This document shows positions 36,837 to 47,700 of a stretch of 64,000 nt of DNA, piece after piece. Positions within the stretch are counted from its first letter, which is position 1. Every line of letters begins with the position of its first letter. The DNA is from Lamellibrachia columna. Taxonomy: Eukaryota > Annelida > Polychaeta > Sabellida > Siboglinidae. The stretch is taken from contig OY759271.1 of NCBI GenBank assembly GCA_963662155.1, positions 14,298,898 through 14,362,897 of the forward strand, given 5' to 3'. The translations under genes and the position numbers were made by a program. The notes under the pieces are model-generated. The model was not told where the DNA came from. It was given only the letters and a program-made list of their open reading frames with translations, and ran no database searches.

Positions 36837-37610
36837 TTAGCCAACCGTGTGTCGACACTGTCGTTTTGTTATCGTCATTTGCACTGTGTCCTCAAGGAAT
36901 GCCAGATAGCAGTCTCGCTTCTTGCACTGCGACAATGTGCTGCTGTTTGTCTCTGCGCTCGGAGTCACACGTGATCGTAATGCACGACAAGTCTCGTCTA
37001 CTGACGCCCTTCTTGGACTGCTAGCGAACTTCTGTCTTGGACTAATTCTCTTCACAGGCTTCCACTGAGGAATGTGATTATTTGTAGAATTCCGCCTCGG
37101 ACTGTGACTTTTTGCAGACATCCTCTTTGGACTCAGACTCTTTGTCAACTTCCTCTGTGGACTTACATTCCTCGCTGTCTTCCAATTGCGGGTGACACTC
37201 CTTGGCACCTCCCGAATGGGACTGTTCCTTGACACATGTGCAGGGCTTGGGCTCTTTCCCCACCTGCTCCTACTCTGCACATGTGCACTGTTATTGAGGT
37301 TAATGCTTCGCAGCAAGTAGCGGTTGTTGCTGCTGCAGTTGGCCGTATTCGTCTCCACGGCTGATGTCTCGCTCAACTTCGCTGTGCTGCTGCGTCTCTG
37401 GCATCTGCGAATCTTCACTGATTGCAGTTTCTTCAGACTTGATGAGGCCTTGCTGGCTCTGCTACTGACCCTGCTGGCCTTTTCCACCTTGTTGTTTGCC
37501 CCAGCCAGGTCGACTAATTCGACACCTTTGATGCTATCATCCTTGTTGCTACTGTCTGCTTTCTTGCCACTGACTCCCTTGTCTCCCTTCTCGCTGCCAA
37601 TGCCCGAATC
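36837..37610 (-). CDS. Kinase exon 8 (long basic, repeat-bearing tail and stop)
   Basis: 257 codons plus TAA (36837-36839) after a TTTTTTCAG acceptor. Begins DSGIGS (397-402). Units of ten residues from 526 to about 595 carry S-P-x-K/R cores (SPQRK, SPKR, SPRR, SPRQK), followed by RRAS at 596-599, a basophilic-kinase type site. The DNA shows a matching degenerate 30-bp repeat. Shadow frames on the opposite strand are not genes. Confidence 0.9.
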   Translation of the reverse strand, partial: DSGIGSEKGDKGVSGKKADSSNKDDSIKGVELVDLAGANNKVEKASRVSSRASKASSSLKKLQSVKIRRCQRRSSTAKLSETSAVETNTANCSSNNRYLLRSINLNNSAHVQSRSRWGKSPSPAHVSRNSPIREVPRSVTRNWKTARNVSPQRKLTKSLSPKRMSAKSHSPRRNSTNNHIPQWKPVKRISPRQKFASSPRRASVDETCRALRSRVTPSAETNSSTLSQCKKRDCYLAFLEDTVQMTITKRQCRHTVG

Positions 37611-38977
37611 CTGAAAAAACACCAGGAACATAGAAGCAGCCATCCCACATCACAAGGCTATGTTAATAAGAACTCATAGTATACCATCCAGGTACACCAG
37701 TACCATCATGAAATTAAATAAACAGCGTGTTTTAGATGGCATTCAAAGCTTTATAGTCATGCGATAATCTAACTGGGTGTCAGTGACCCCCCCCCGACAC
37801 ATGTTTTGAGACATGGTCATTATTTTACCATATCACCATGTGTAAATAATGATATGACTTTTGTGAGGTGCATTGCTAAAGGCAAGAAGAATAATAGTAG
37901 ACAAACACATGATTTTGTGAGTAATCAATATTATTATGCAAATTCACAAACCGTGTTATTTATCCTAAACCATAAAACGCATGCCAAGAAATAGACTAGA
38001 ACAGGCTATTGCCAGTAGTTTATCTGCAAAAATCCTGTTATGCACTTATATTAATTAGAATAATAAAGAGGCTGGACGGCTGCTGGATTAATATTTTTGC
38101 ATTTTGGTGGGCCTATTAGCTGGAACATTTGACCCCTTGCATCCACATTAATCAGAAGAAATGAACAATTCTTTGTGGATATAAATAAATCCATCAAGAG
38201 GATGCCACATTTGAATACGATTACACACACTGCGAGAGAATATGGAATCATGCGACATAGATCAAATGAAAGAGATGCAGTATATTCTATCATAAGGTCC
38301 TTGCCTCCTTGGCTAAATGGGTAGCATCTGATTACAACTTACAGCAATAATAAAAGTACATATAAAGATATATAGCACTCAAGATTGCTCTCAGGCACTT
38401 TACATACATGCAATGATCACATTTGGCAAATGGTAACCAGTCATATTATGCCCACCTTTCGTTGAAGTAAAACTGCTTTTAGAAGGCAATGGACGATATA
38501 TCTGCCCTGTGTGCACACATATTTGATAGACACTCACATGTAAGGCAGGACTACATGAGGGCTGCATGAACTGGTTAGTCTGTTTGCGTGCAGCATTCAC
38601 CTCCTGAAGGCAGTTGGCGACCACCTGTAGCAGGGTGATGCTGCGACTCTCCTGGTCCTCCATCATGTCACTGGTGAACAGATGTGGAGTCCATGTAATA
38701 CTAACATAGCAATTAACGTGTTGAAGCTTTTCAAATAATTCATTCTTAGTTAAAGCTAGTTTCACAACACTATCAGCTGAATTATCTGCAGTGTTCACAT
38801 GTTCCCCCATTAAAGCTAAGGGGTTTGCTACCCACACAACTCACAATTATTAACCAATAGCATTTATAATTATTATATTTATTTTTGAACCTGTGCTCAG
38901 AGTGATATTTATACTATACTTATTCATTATACATTTCTAATAACTGTTTACATGTACCTTTTGTTTCTTCTATAAAA

Positions 38978-39065
<88 letters not shown>

Positions 39066-42000
39066 TGTTTTTAGTTTAAAATATTTTCTAACAAAATGTA
39101 CATGTAGGGTTTTAGCAAATGCATATTTTATTCCTGTATTTTTATTCAATCTTCATGACTGCAAAGAAATAAATTATAAAAAATATATATCCCAAAACAA
39201 ATGTTGATGAATGAAACCTGAAGATTCAATCACAAATGTTTTAACCGATATTTAGCAGATTGCTAAAGATGCATGTTGTTTATAATAAAAGCAACACAAT
39301 AGTTAGCTTGAATTAGCATGTGTTATGGTCCTAGGACAAATCACTGGACATAACAACTAGGTGTAATGCTAATATTAACATTAAAGGCTTCATTCAAGAG
39401 CTACACCGGTGGGTTGGGAACTGTGAAATCTATTGTCTTAACCAGGGTTGGCTTTCTTCCGGGAAGAAAGGTATTTCTTCCCTTCCGTGGGAAGAAACAT
39501 GGGGGAAAAGGGAAGAAACACCTTTCTTCCCGGAAGAAATGGAAGAAACTAGGAAGAAACTGGGAATAAAGGTGTGTTATTCTTTATTGCATCACTGTCA
39601 GCAACTATAATATAGTTTAATACAATAAACACACAACCCCTGACAGTGTTCATACTTCAAAGTATAACATTTACAGAAGTTAAGAGAATAATATTTACAT
39701 TAAAATCAGCACAATGTTCTCACAATTAGCACAATGTTCGTATCAGGTCACACACAATCTTCATATCAGGTATATAGCACACTGTTCATGTCAAACAGCA
39801 GTTAATAATCAATCTCAAGATCACCTCTCAGGAGACGGAAACAGAACACTAACTTTCCTGCAGTTTGATTTCCTAGTCTGTTCCTAATTTTGCTGTGGAT
39901 CTGTCCAAAGTTGGAAAATATACGCTCTACTGAGGCTGAGGAAGCTGGTGCCTGTAGAAGACGTATCACAAAGTCTACAAAGTCAGAATTTACACCACTG
40001 GATTTAGTTGCTTTCCACCAGGTAACTGGTTCCATCCGAAGTGCTGCCTCATTGAAAAATGCAGCAGGGTATGGTGTGGATTTGGCTTGAAAGGCAATCA
40101 GCTCAGTGATGAAGGCAGGACTCTTGGACACAATAAAGTCATTAACAATCTCCAATTGGCCAGCAGAGAGTTTAACACCCTGATATGCTGGATGTAGTTT
40201 GTAGGCTGTAAAGTGTTCTGGTATGATTGCTTGCTTAAACCGTTTCGTGACAAGGGTCTTGTGCACTGGTGACTGAAGATTGGGATTATCCAGAAGAGAC
40301 AGCCATGTATGACACGCTGATGCCAGAGAGGAGTAGTCTGCTTGGCAAGCATCAATAGCATGTGCTACAGGGCGAAGCAGGTCTGCCATGTCCTTGGCAT
40401 TCCTATAGATATTGATATCCTGTATCTTTTTGGCAATGGTTTGGTCAATCTCATCCTCATGGTCCTGGACAATCTTCATGTAGCTGGCTCTGTTGGCAAT
40501 ATAGCTGTCCAAACAGGTGAGTTGGGACTTCCACCGTGTTTCTCCAGGGAGCTGTGGTTTCTTACTTTCGGCACACTCAGACAGAAAAAATTGGACAAAA
40601 ACCGGGTTTCTGGGTTTCTTCCATTTCTTCCCAGTAGTAGGGAAGAAAGGTATTTCTTCCGTATCGGAAATAACCGGGAAAAAACCACGGTTTTTTCCCT
40701 ATAGGGAAGAAACCTGCCAACCCTGGTCTTAACCAAGATACAAATACGGTACACTCACCAAATCATGTCCTTGATGGGTGCGGAGATGGCCTTGTTGTAG
40801 TGGTAGCAGCAGAGTTCTGTTTCAATGACGGACTCGTACATTTGCCGACCGTAGACGTGTTTCTTCTTGAGCTTGTGCAGGTGGTGCAACATCTTCTTGA
40901 AGTTGTCTGACTTGAGGAAGCATGGCGACTGAATCTGTGCAGGAGGCAACACAAGGCAATCAAACAGCGTCTCTTCACACACTGTTCTGTCAATTTATTC
41001 AAGGACCACAGGTATTTTTTCAACCAAAGGCGATGTTAGCGTGATCAAGCAGGAAATGTATCACATCATTAAGCAGGGCTGGGTTTGATAATTAATTTTG
41101 TATTGCAAAATCTTCATTGTAGCTCAACATTTCTGACCAATACAAGTGAACTGCCTACTGATGTTGTCTAATAATCATTTCGTGTGGTGACAAATGTTGC
41201 AACATAAGCAGCACAAGGGAAGCCAGAGAGCATTATCTTTCCAGGCACCATAATTAGTGTAGAACCAACAAACAGAATGGTCACCAAAACTTGGCAGATC
41301 AACAGGTTCGCAACGGACCCTTACTGTGTTGTGGTAATGACATAAATTGTGCCAGCCATGAGCTGCAGCTATTTCGAACCCTGGTAGTGTAAGTTATAGT
41401 TTGGGCATGATCAAATTTACACCATTATTAATTAAACAAATAAAAAACCACGACAATTAGATTTACATTATTCAGAGGGACCTACATTGTGCCGCAGGTC
41501 TACATTGTAAAAATATAGCTAATAACTGCCCGTCCTGTGGTGTTTAAAATGTACTGCCCCTATTAGTATATTATTAGAAGCTGGCTGTGAGTTTTCCATA
41601 TTGAATAAAAGCTAAAAAAATAGCATCTACAAACGACTTACCATCACAGAGAACGTCACTCCAAGCATGAAGATGTCAGCCTTGAAGTCATATGGTTCTT
41701 CAAGCAGTACCTCCGGTGCATGGTAACCATTTGTACCTACAATATCATCCTTCACAACCTTGTCTGTGAACACTCGCCGACCCATCCCGAGATCAATGAT
41801 TCGGAAATCAATCTGCAAATCAAAGTCACAGAGAATCATCTAAAGTGAACTAACACGATATTTTCAAACCAGACAACTGCTAAACCATCAAATTTTGTCC
41901 AGTAAAGTGTTAATACTATTATCTGCAATAAACTATTTTCAAAGACATTTATCCACATAATTTTCACAAAGAATTCTAAGCAGCTCCAAGTTACCATAAT

Positions 42001-45000
42001 TTCTGTAGTCCAATTTTTTTATAATTGCGCATATCACTGATGATGAACACCTAGGTTTCACCTACCTTTTCCATTTGTCCAGTTTCTTCTCTAGAAATCT
42101 ACAAAATAGACAAACACTTGCATTGAGACAGAATGTAGGAGAACCGTTCATTCACTAGTAATTTTTTTTAACCAACACTAATTAACCTAGGATCTCCCAA
42201 GGGGGAGGCCAAAGAGGGGGCATGCTTAGTCATACATTGCCAATACTAGTAATTTATATTCAGCAGTAACCCCTGTGAACTGTGTTTGCTGTACTGGACA
42301 GTGGGTTGCGCAAACTTGAGCAAGTGTGTAAGTTCGGATTGCAAAATTTTATTGCGAAAGCATATCTACATTCGAGCTAGACAGCTAGAAATTTCCACAA
42401 CAATTGATGCAGTATTGCTGATTCTAAATATGCATAATGTTAATGTAACACACTTATCAGATATGATATTCAACAAAATTAAATGCAACAACATCCCTCT
42501 GATTTCCTGATAAAATTGCCATGCTGGATTGTGATGACAAAAACAACAAACAAACAAATCAATGACGAAGAAGCAACAAACAAACCAGTTATTATAGTTA
42601 AGCGCCATTAAATTTGCTCTGCTGCAACAACTACATAAAAACATCTGTGGGGTAATTAATCTGTCAAAAACCTCCATCAAGTTACAATCTGAGAGTTATC
42701 TCTTTACATAATTTATTTAATGTCAAAAACCTTGATATCATGCAAATGTCACAAGGAATTTATTCGCATTGGCCAGTCAGAATAGAAACTAACAATATAA
42801 CAAAACATTTATTCAGCTTCTACTGCTTCACCTATTGCTAAGTATCATTAAACTGTTGAGAACCACTGAATCATTCCTACAAAGAAACTACTACTACAAA
42901 ATGTGTCTCTAATTTACCAGTTGAGTAGAATCACTGAGATGTCAATAGTAGTTTGGCAATACACCCTCATTTAGATACTGCTTTCTAAAAAAAATGTAAG
43001 GTAGTATCGGTATATACTCCTCTCACTGCAGTGGGCTGTCGATTTTCCACACTCACCCCCATGACTAGTATGTTTTCTGGCTTGAGATCGCGGTGTATAA
43101 TCTTCTTTGTGTGGATAGTGTGGACTGCGGCTGCTAGCCGCGCCCACAGATCGTATGTGACATGCAGTGGCACACATTGCTCCTGGTAGAGTTGTAGTAC
43201 ATTCATCTTTCCCACCTCCGTAATGATCACCAACTGACCCATGCTGGGGTTAACTTTATCCGCCACGGCCGCCACGCCATATACGCGTAGCGTCGTATTG
43301 ATGATGTGATGCTGTGTCAGACTGAAGCGCCAAACATGGTAACTGTGAAATGTTTGCACAACAAGGCCAGTATCACATTGCCAGGGGCGACTATTCGATG
43401 CTTGTTTTACTAGAAGTTTTTAAGGTAAACATTTTTTTTCTCAGACTAGTTAAAATGTGAAGTAATATTTTTCCAATTGTACAACACTTTTTTTTATATT
43501 TCTCTGGTGATGTATCATGATTTTTAAATATATTTTTTATAAATATGACAAAATTACTACAAAACAAGTTTGTTTTATTTTGAAAAACACCCCAAAGAAT
43601 AAATATATACACATAATTACAGTCATGCCACTGATAAGATTAATCTAGGCAGATTTTTTTTTAGAATTAACGAATTATAGAGTTCTGCTACATATCCAGA
43701 AATATGTTAACCATCAATTTGAATTATGGCAAAAGGTGACAGGGGATTTTATTAGACAAACCCATTACAAATTTTTTATGCACCACCTTAAGTAAGTGTT
43801 GTAGACTTTTTTAATGAAATTACATTTAATTTTCTGGTTGCTAATTATAACAGAAATGTCACTAGATGTGTGTATGCATCAACTGTGATGTTTCTCAGTG
43901 GCTGTGTGGGTGGGCGCATGCATGCACGTATTTTCAATCAAGTACTGTCAGGTGTACATAGTAATGAATGAAGCATAACTTACCACAAAAGTTCAATCTC
44001 ATCGAGAGTGATACTGATTGCATCAATAGTATTTTTGAGGACACGCTTGGCAGCCGCCTCAATTGGAAGCCCATGGTACATGACAGTGCACCTGTGTACA
44101 ATGCCTTCGCCACCCCGCCCTAACTCTTCACCATAGTTGATGTCATCCTTCACGAATGTCTCAAGATGTATGCCATACTGCAAAAATATACAACTATGCT
44201 CTTTTTTACTCTTTCAATGCATGCCAAATTTTCATTGTAAATACGACAAATAGATGTAAAAAAACTCCTTATCCAGCATGTTGAAACCATAAACATTAAT
44301 TCACTAACAGTATTTTCTCAATGAACCATGAGTTGTAATTTAATAGTTTGTCTTGATTTCACAAAAAAACTACATACAAAAGTTGCACAAAACGAGCTAG
44401 CATGTTGCAGTGGATACTAGGTATGTTTGAATTTTCGCAAAATGCATTTGAAATAAGACTAGCGAAAAATCTAACTGAGGATGGACCTTTAACACTAGTT
44501 GTGGTTAGCACACGTGAGGGATCCAGAGCAAGTAAGACTTGGGACAAGTTTGTTCACGTTCTAATTCAAGTAATTGCCTTTGTTCACCTAACAAGGCAAG
44601 TTTGTAGGTTCATGTTGTGGGCTGCTTTCTGGGGTAATGCCCTAGTCGATCTAAACGCAGCGACACAAACTCCATTCATCATAGCCAAGATCTGATAATG
44701 CTTAGTGAAGGGTATAGTTGTTACTTCCTGGTTGTTCTTTCTGTGTCAAACTGGTATTGCAAAAATAAAAATATATTCTGCCAATTCGTATTACTAAAAT
44801 ATTTGCATAGCTAGGTCACAGGACAAATATCACTGAAACTGATCTGGATTAGGTTGGATTAGTTGTTAGATGACAGACCCATAATTGATAGTACTACTTA
44901 GTCTGTAATATAAATTGACGAGTGTTACAAAACAGATAATTTCCTCAAAACTTACCCTTTCCAATTTTATAACTAAACGCCTGATTTTCTTTTCTAAGAG

Positions 45001-45755
45001 GTCCAAATCGATCGCACTGTTATCGCTGGTTTCCACTTTATTCATGGCATCTGCAAACAACCATACAAGTGATTAAAAATTATTTTACTTTCAATATCTG
45101 AGCCATTTAAAATGTAACTTATAAAAACGTTTTACTAGGCATCGATTTTCAATCAACATATCAAATGAACCATTCACAAGAACTATAGACTGATTCAGAG
45201 GAGATAGTAGGTGAACAACTTCCTCAAAACCGGCCTAAGTTCAGCTGTTTACAGGTATAGGCCAGATGTAGGCCAGGGTCATCGTCGAATACCTGCAAGA
45301 CAGCTACACCCAGACACGATAACGAACCGGCAGCTGCGTTTCAAGCCATTTCATCTACGTTTTCAAGTTCTTTGTTAATTGGACTACTTACCTAAGTTAA
45401 CATTACATATACACTTTTTGCAAGTACGCTACGGAACCGTTAAACATCGCCACAAACGTTTGAGGAACGCTTCTGTAATTACTAACATTTGTTTCTGCTA
45501 GAGGGCGCGGCGCGTCTATTCGAAATCTTTATTTTGAACTATTGTGGACCTTTTGAATCCGTCACGAATCCAACACATGGCCTGCGTTCTGTTAACCAGT
45601 TGCGTTCTACTGAATTACTCACCAACGCTATGCAGTGTGTTCTTATTTAGACCAACTTTGTGGGGAAATTTATGGTCGGGAATCATTGTAGGTGGCAAAT
45701 CTGTCGTTATATCCGACATGTAGCGCCAAAAGTTCCTCACCGCCGACAGTGCCAT
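36837..45755 (-). CDS. Protein kinase with basic S-P-repeat tail, complete eight-exon gene, family not assigned
   Basis: Likely Ser/Thr kinase, 653 residues. Exons 45623-45755, 44956-45050, 43984-44177, 43057-43342, 41642-41812, 40759-40934, 38538-38670 and 36837-37610 join in frame (1962 bp) across GT/AG introns of phases 1,0,2,0,0,2,0. A short N-terminus with a helical, charged segment (about 45-76) precedes the kinase domain (about 91-375). Glycine loop GRGGEG at 96-101, AxK lysine Lys120, candidate alpha-C Glu136/138, HRDLKPEN at 224-231 with catalytic Asp226, DLG (for DFG) at 243-245, APE at 268-270, Asp282 and Gly287 of subdomain IX. The tail (397-653) is Ser/Lys/Arg-rich and probably disordered, starts DSGIGS and has 10-residue S-P repeats. 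The ATG has G at -3 and +4. All catalytic residues are present, so activity is expected. I do not recognise the family or the substrate. Confidence 0.9.
38538..38670 (-). CDS. Kinase exon 7 (end of kinase domain)
   Basis: 133 bp. Joined to exon 6 it reads IKDMICDMMEDQESRSITLL, matching the conserved subdomain XI arginine region. Acceptor CTGTTCACCAG, donor ACAT|GTGAGT. Confidence 0.88.
38980..39064. repeat. (TA)n microsatellite in a kinase intron
   Basis: About 84 bp of uninterrupted TA, in the same intron as the hAT insertion. Confidence 0.98.
39443..40725 (-). mobile_element. hAT transposon, internally deleted, with partial transposase, in a kinase intron
   Basis: 1283 bp. Both ends carry the inverted terminus CAGGGTTGGC, and an exact 8-bp target duplication GTCTTAAC lies at 39435-39442 and 40726-40733. 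Subterminal regions are full of TTTCTTCC/GGAAGAAA repeats. It sits in the intron between kinase exons 6 and 7. Confidence 0.92.
39802..40620 (-). pseudogene. hAT transposase, C-terminal part
   Basis: An open frame encodes the end of a hAT transposase. It includes PGETRWKSQLTCLDSY upstream of the first in-frame Met (40512) and the conserved C-terminal dimerisation block LLQAPASSASVERIFSNFG followed by KIRNRL. Coding similarity extends upstream to about 40620. The N-terminal zinc finger and most of the catalytic region are missing, so the product cannot be a full transposase. The remaining frame has no stop and ends at 39802. Confidence 0.85.
40759..40934 (-). CDS. Kinase exon 6 (C-lobe)
   Basis: 176 bp encoding the C-lobe helices including KKMLHHLHKLKKKHVYGRQM and ending IKDMI. 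Acceptor CCTGCACAG, donor TTTG|GTGAGT, phase 2. Confidence 0.88.
41642..41812 (-). CDS. Kinase exon 5 (activation segment)
   Basis: 57 codons. IDFRIIDLGMGRR, then GTNGYHAPEVLLEEPYDF and KADIFMLGV. Acceptor TGATTTGCAG, donor ATG|GTAAGT, phase 0 at both ends. Confidence 0.93.
42178..42240 (+). repeat. Dispersed CTAGGATCTC family member in kinase intron 4
   Basis: TTAACCTAGGATCTCCCAAG, GGGGAGGCC and TTAGTCATACATTGCC match the 50.3 kb copy. Confidence 0.5.
42447..42703 (+). repeat. Duplicated 255-bp segment, copy in kinase intron 4
   Basis: From ACACACTTATCAGATATGAT to CAAGTTACAATCTGA it is about 95% identical (by eye) to 46684-46940 in the same orientation. It is non-coding, and the copies are 4.2 kb apart. 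Confidence 0.85.
43057..43342 (-). CDS. Kinase exon 4 (N-lobe end to HRDLKPEN)
   Basis: 286 bp. Starts by completing a Cys codon, runs through HHIINTTLRVYG and the hinge (LVIITEV) to IIHRDLKPENILVMG. Acceptor ATTTCACAG, donor GGGG|GTGAGT. Confidence 0.93.
43984..44177 (-). CDS. Kinase exon 3 (glycine loop, catalytic lysine)
   Basis: 194 bp. Encodes YGEELGRGGEGIVHRC and the AAAKRV lysine, then the start of helix C (TLDEIELL). Donor TGTG|GTAAGT, phase 2. Confidence 0.92.
44956..45050 (-). CDS. Kinase exon 2 (helical linker)
   Basis: 95 bp from a GTTGTTTGCAG acceptor to an AGG|GTAAGT donor. Encodes DAMNKVETSDNSAIDLDLLE and a basic helix, KKIRRLVIKLER. Confidence 0.82.
45623..45755 (-). CDS. 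Kinase exon 1 (N-terminus)
   Basis: Start ATG at 45753-45755 in GCGCAATGG context; reads MALSAVRNFWRYMSD and on to a GTTG|GTGAGT donor, phase 1. An upstream in-frame ATG (45857) would add 34 residues with no recognisable features; I prefer the internal ATG for its better context. Confidence 0.75.
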
Positions 45756-45982
45756 TGCGCATGTGCTGACGCCAAGGCTGATGTGAGAACGAGATCTGTT
45801 GTTATTGGTGATAATTGTCAAATAAAGTAGTATCCGATGTTTTTTATGTAACATCAATTATTGGATGCCACCATAGCATGTAAGAGTTAGCTTAACGCAA
45901 TATGATAACAAGTAACTGCTGATCGATTTTTTTTTCTTCGCAAATCTGTTTCGTTTCAATACTGGTAAAACAAAAATTAACG

Positions 45983-45996
45983 TCGCCATCTGCCGG
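45983..45996 (-). promoter_or_regulatory. Near-match CTCF-type motif upstream of the kinase start
   Basis: CCGGCAGATGGCGA on the minus strand, two mismatches to the core, 228 bp upstream of the kinase ATG. Weak by itself. Confidence 0.25.
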
Positions 45997-46683
45997 CAAA
46001 TTCTGCATAATTTTGTAGGCTTTACAAAAAACGAACAAAAAGCAAGTTTACATCGATTAGGCATAATAAATTCCCACTACACGAAGGGGCAGGTCAAGGG
46101 GGTTTGGACCACCAGTTTTTGGTCACCAAATGGGCCCACATACCGCAATGTGCTGCTAACATGAAACCAAGAAAACTGATTACAGGCGTTAAACTCGCAC
46201 ATTTGGCTTCCATCTCACACGACTATCTGGACATTTTACCAAAATCAACCGTGTCAATGATTAATCCTATCGAACGTATTTCCATGCACGTGTTTTTTAT
46301 ATTGACAGATGCATTATTTCCATGCATGAGCTGATAGCGTAAAGGTGTCCCCGATGTTATGTTCATCATGGTCGGTGACGTCGCGCGAAAACCCCACTTA
46401 ATTCACACGTGATTTCCTATAGACAGCATGCATAACAGCGCCCATGTATCCATGTCAAAGAGTGATCATGGTACAAGCTCGGACAGTCTTGTAGGGAACA
46501 ATTTCTATGCGCAGGTGTTCTGCATTGGCCTGGATTGCCACCAAACGCGGCTTATATAATACATAATTCGCGTTGGTGCATGACAGACAACTGCACCATT
46601 CGGTTAGGGATAGGGATACGAAGTCTGATCGTCTGGTAAATCCTCACTGAGTACTATAGTTCCGTTGCGGGGTAACACACTGT

Positions 46684-46940
46684 AACACACTTATCAGATA
46701 TGATATTCAACAAAATTAAATGCAACAACATCCCTCTGATTTCCTGATAAAATCGCCATGCTTGATTGTGATGACAAAAACTATAAACAAACAAATCAAT
46801 GATGAAAAAGCAACAAACAAACAAACCAGTTATTACAGTTAAGCGCCATTAAATTTGCTGTGCTGCAACAACTACATAAACTATCTGTGGGGTAATTAAT
46901 CTGTCAAAAACCTTCATCAAGTTACAATCTGACAGGTATC
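46684..46940 (+). repeat. Duplicated 255-bp segment, copy outside the kinase gene
   Basis: Second copy of the 42.4 kb segment. It is flanked by two direct repeats of about 65 bp (46614-46683 and 46966-47033, both starting GGATACGAAGTCTGATCGTC), which are part of the RTE-like sequence. Its end forms a short palindrome with CAGATTGTAACTTGATG. Confidence 0.8.
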
Positions 46941-46964
46941 TCAGATTGTAACTTGATGGAGGGG

Positions 46965-47700
46965 GATACGAAGTCTGATCGTCTGGTGAAGCCTTACCGA
47001 GTACGATAGTTTTGTTGCGGGGCAAGACGCTGGAGCCGGTATTGACTTTTGAATACCTGGGATCCCGGCCACGAGGTGACGGCGCGTGCACCGCGAACGC
47101 GAAACACCAAACGGATGCAGCGGTCGGTCGATTCGCTTCGATGTGGTGTGTCTGGAGAGACACTGAACTCCTGCGAAGTATGAAGGCGCGCACATATACA
47201 TACAATTAAGGTCGCGTTGCAGTCTACGAAGGCCCAAGGTTCCGAGGGCTGGCTTCGACGAGGCTGCGCAGATATTGCTGAACGAGACCAGAGGCGTATT
47301 TGGAGGGGGGGGGGGTGCATTGGGCCATAACCCCATTTGACTTATTTTTTTCCGATGCGCCTCTGCATGGTTGCACGGTGACTAAGTTTGGCCCCCTTGC
47401 GAGAGCCTAGATACGCCACTGAATGCAACGAACGCCTGGATGTCCTCTGTCATTATCCGGGGATCAGCATGAAGAGGCATCATCACCATCATTTGGCGTT
47501 GTGGAGGTTGTGAGGAAACAGGTGCAGATAGCTCGGTCACATTTTGCGAATCAGCGAGGACCGTCTCGTGCGCCGCGCACTATTTGTGACATCGCCACTA
47601 CCACGCTGCAGGCGGACCACGATCGAGCGACCCATCGCCGACTGACTCGCGGGTTTCACCGCTGATCCCGACATCTCTCGCGCCGAAAGGAGGACTGCTG
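46965..47700 (+). pseudogene. RTE-like non-LTR retrotransposon fragment, split by a MITE
   Basis: The plus strand reads KTLEPVLTFEYLGSRPRGDG, VGRFASMWCVWRDTELLRSM and GSEGWLRRGCADI; after the MITE it resumes as NERLDVLCHYPGISMKR and then GHILRISEDRLVRRALF. The order matches the post-catalytic end of RTE-type endonuclease/reverse transcriptase proteins (FKYLGS..DG; GSE.W; GH..R..DDRL). Several frame changes. It is more GC-rich than its surroundings. Confidence 0.75.
47289..47421. mobile_element. MITE-like insertion with CAGWGGCGTAT ends
   Basis: 133 bp bounded by CAGAGGCGTATTTGG and the complement of CAGTGGCGTATCTAGG. It interrupts the RTE-like coding remnant and includes a G-run. The right end matches the dispersed family also seen at 26.1, 42.2 and 50.3 kb. 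Confidence 0.55.

Noticed and set aside
36776..37614. Open frames on the plus strand and in another minus frame
   Set aside because: Shadows of kinase exon 8, whose minus frame has correct splice joining and protein-like content.
41085..41383. Fourth hAT element bounded by CAGGGCTGGG and AACCCTGG
   Set aside because: The flanking 8-mers do not match and the ends differ; no target duplication.
42971..43177. 68-codon open frame in another minus phase
   Set aside because: Overlaps kinase exon 4, which carries HRDLKPEN in the proper phase.
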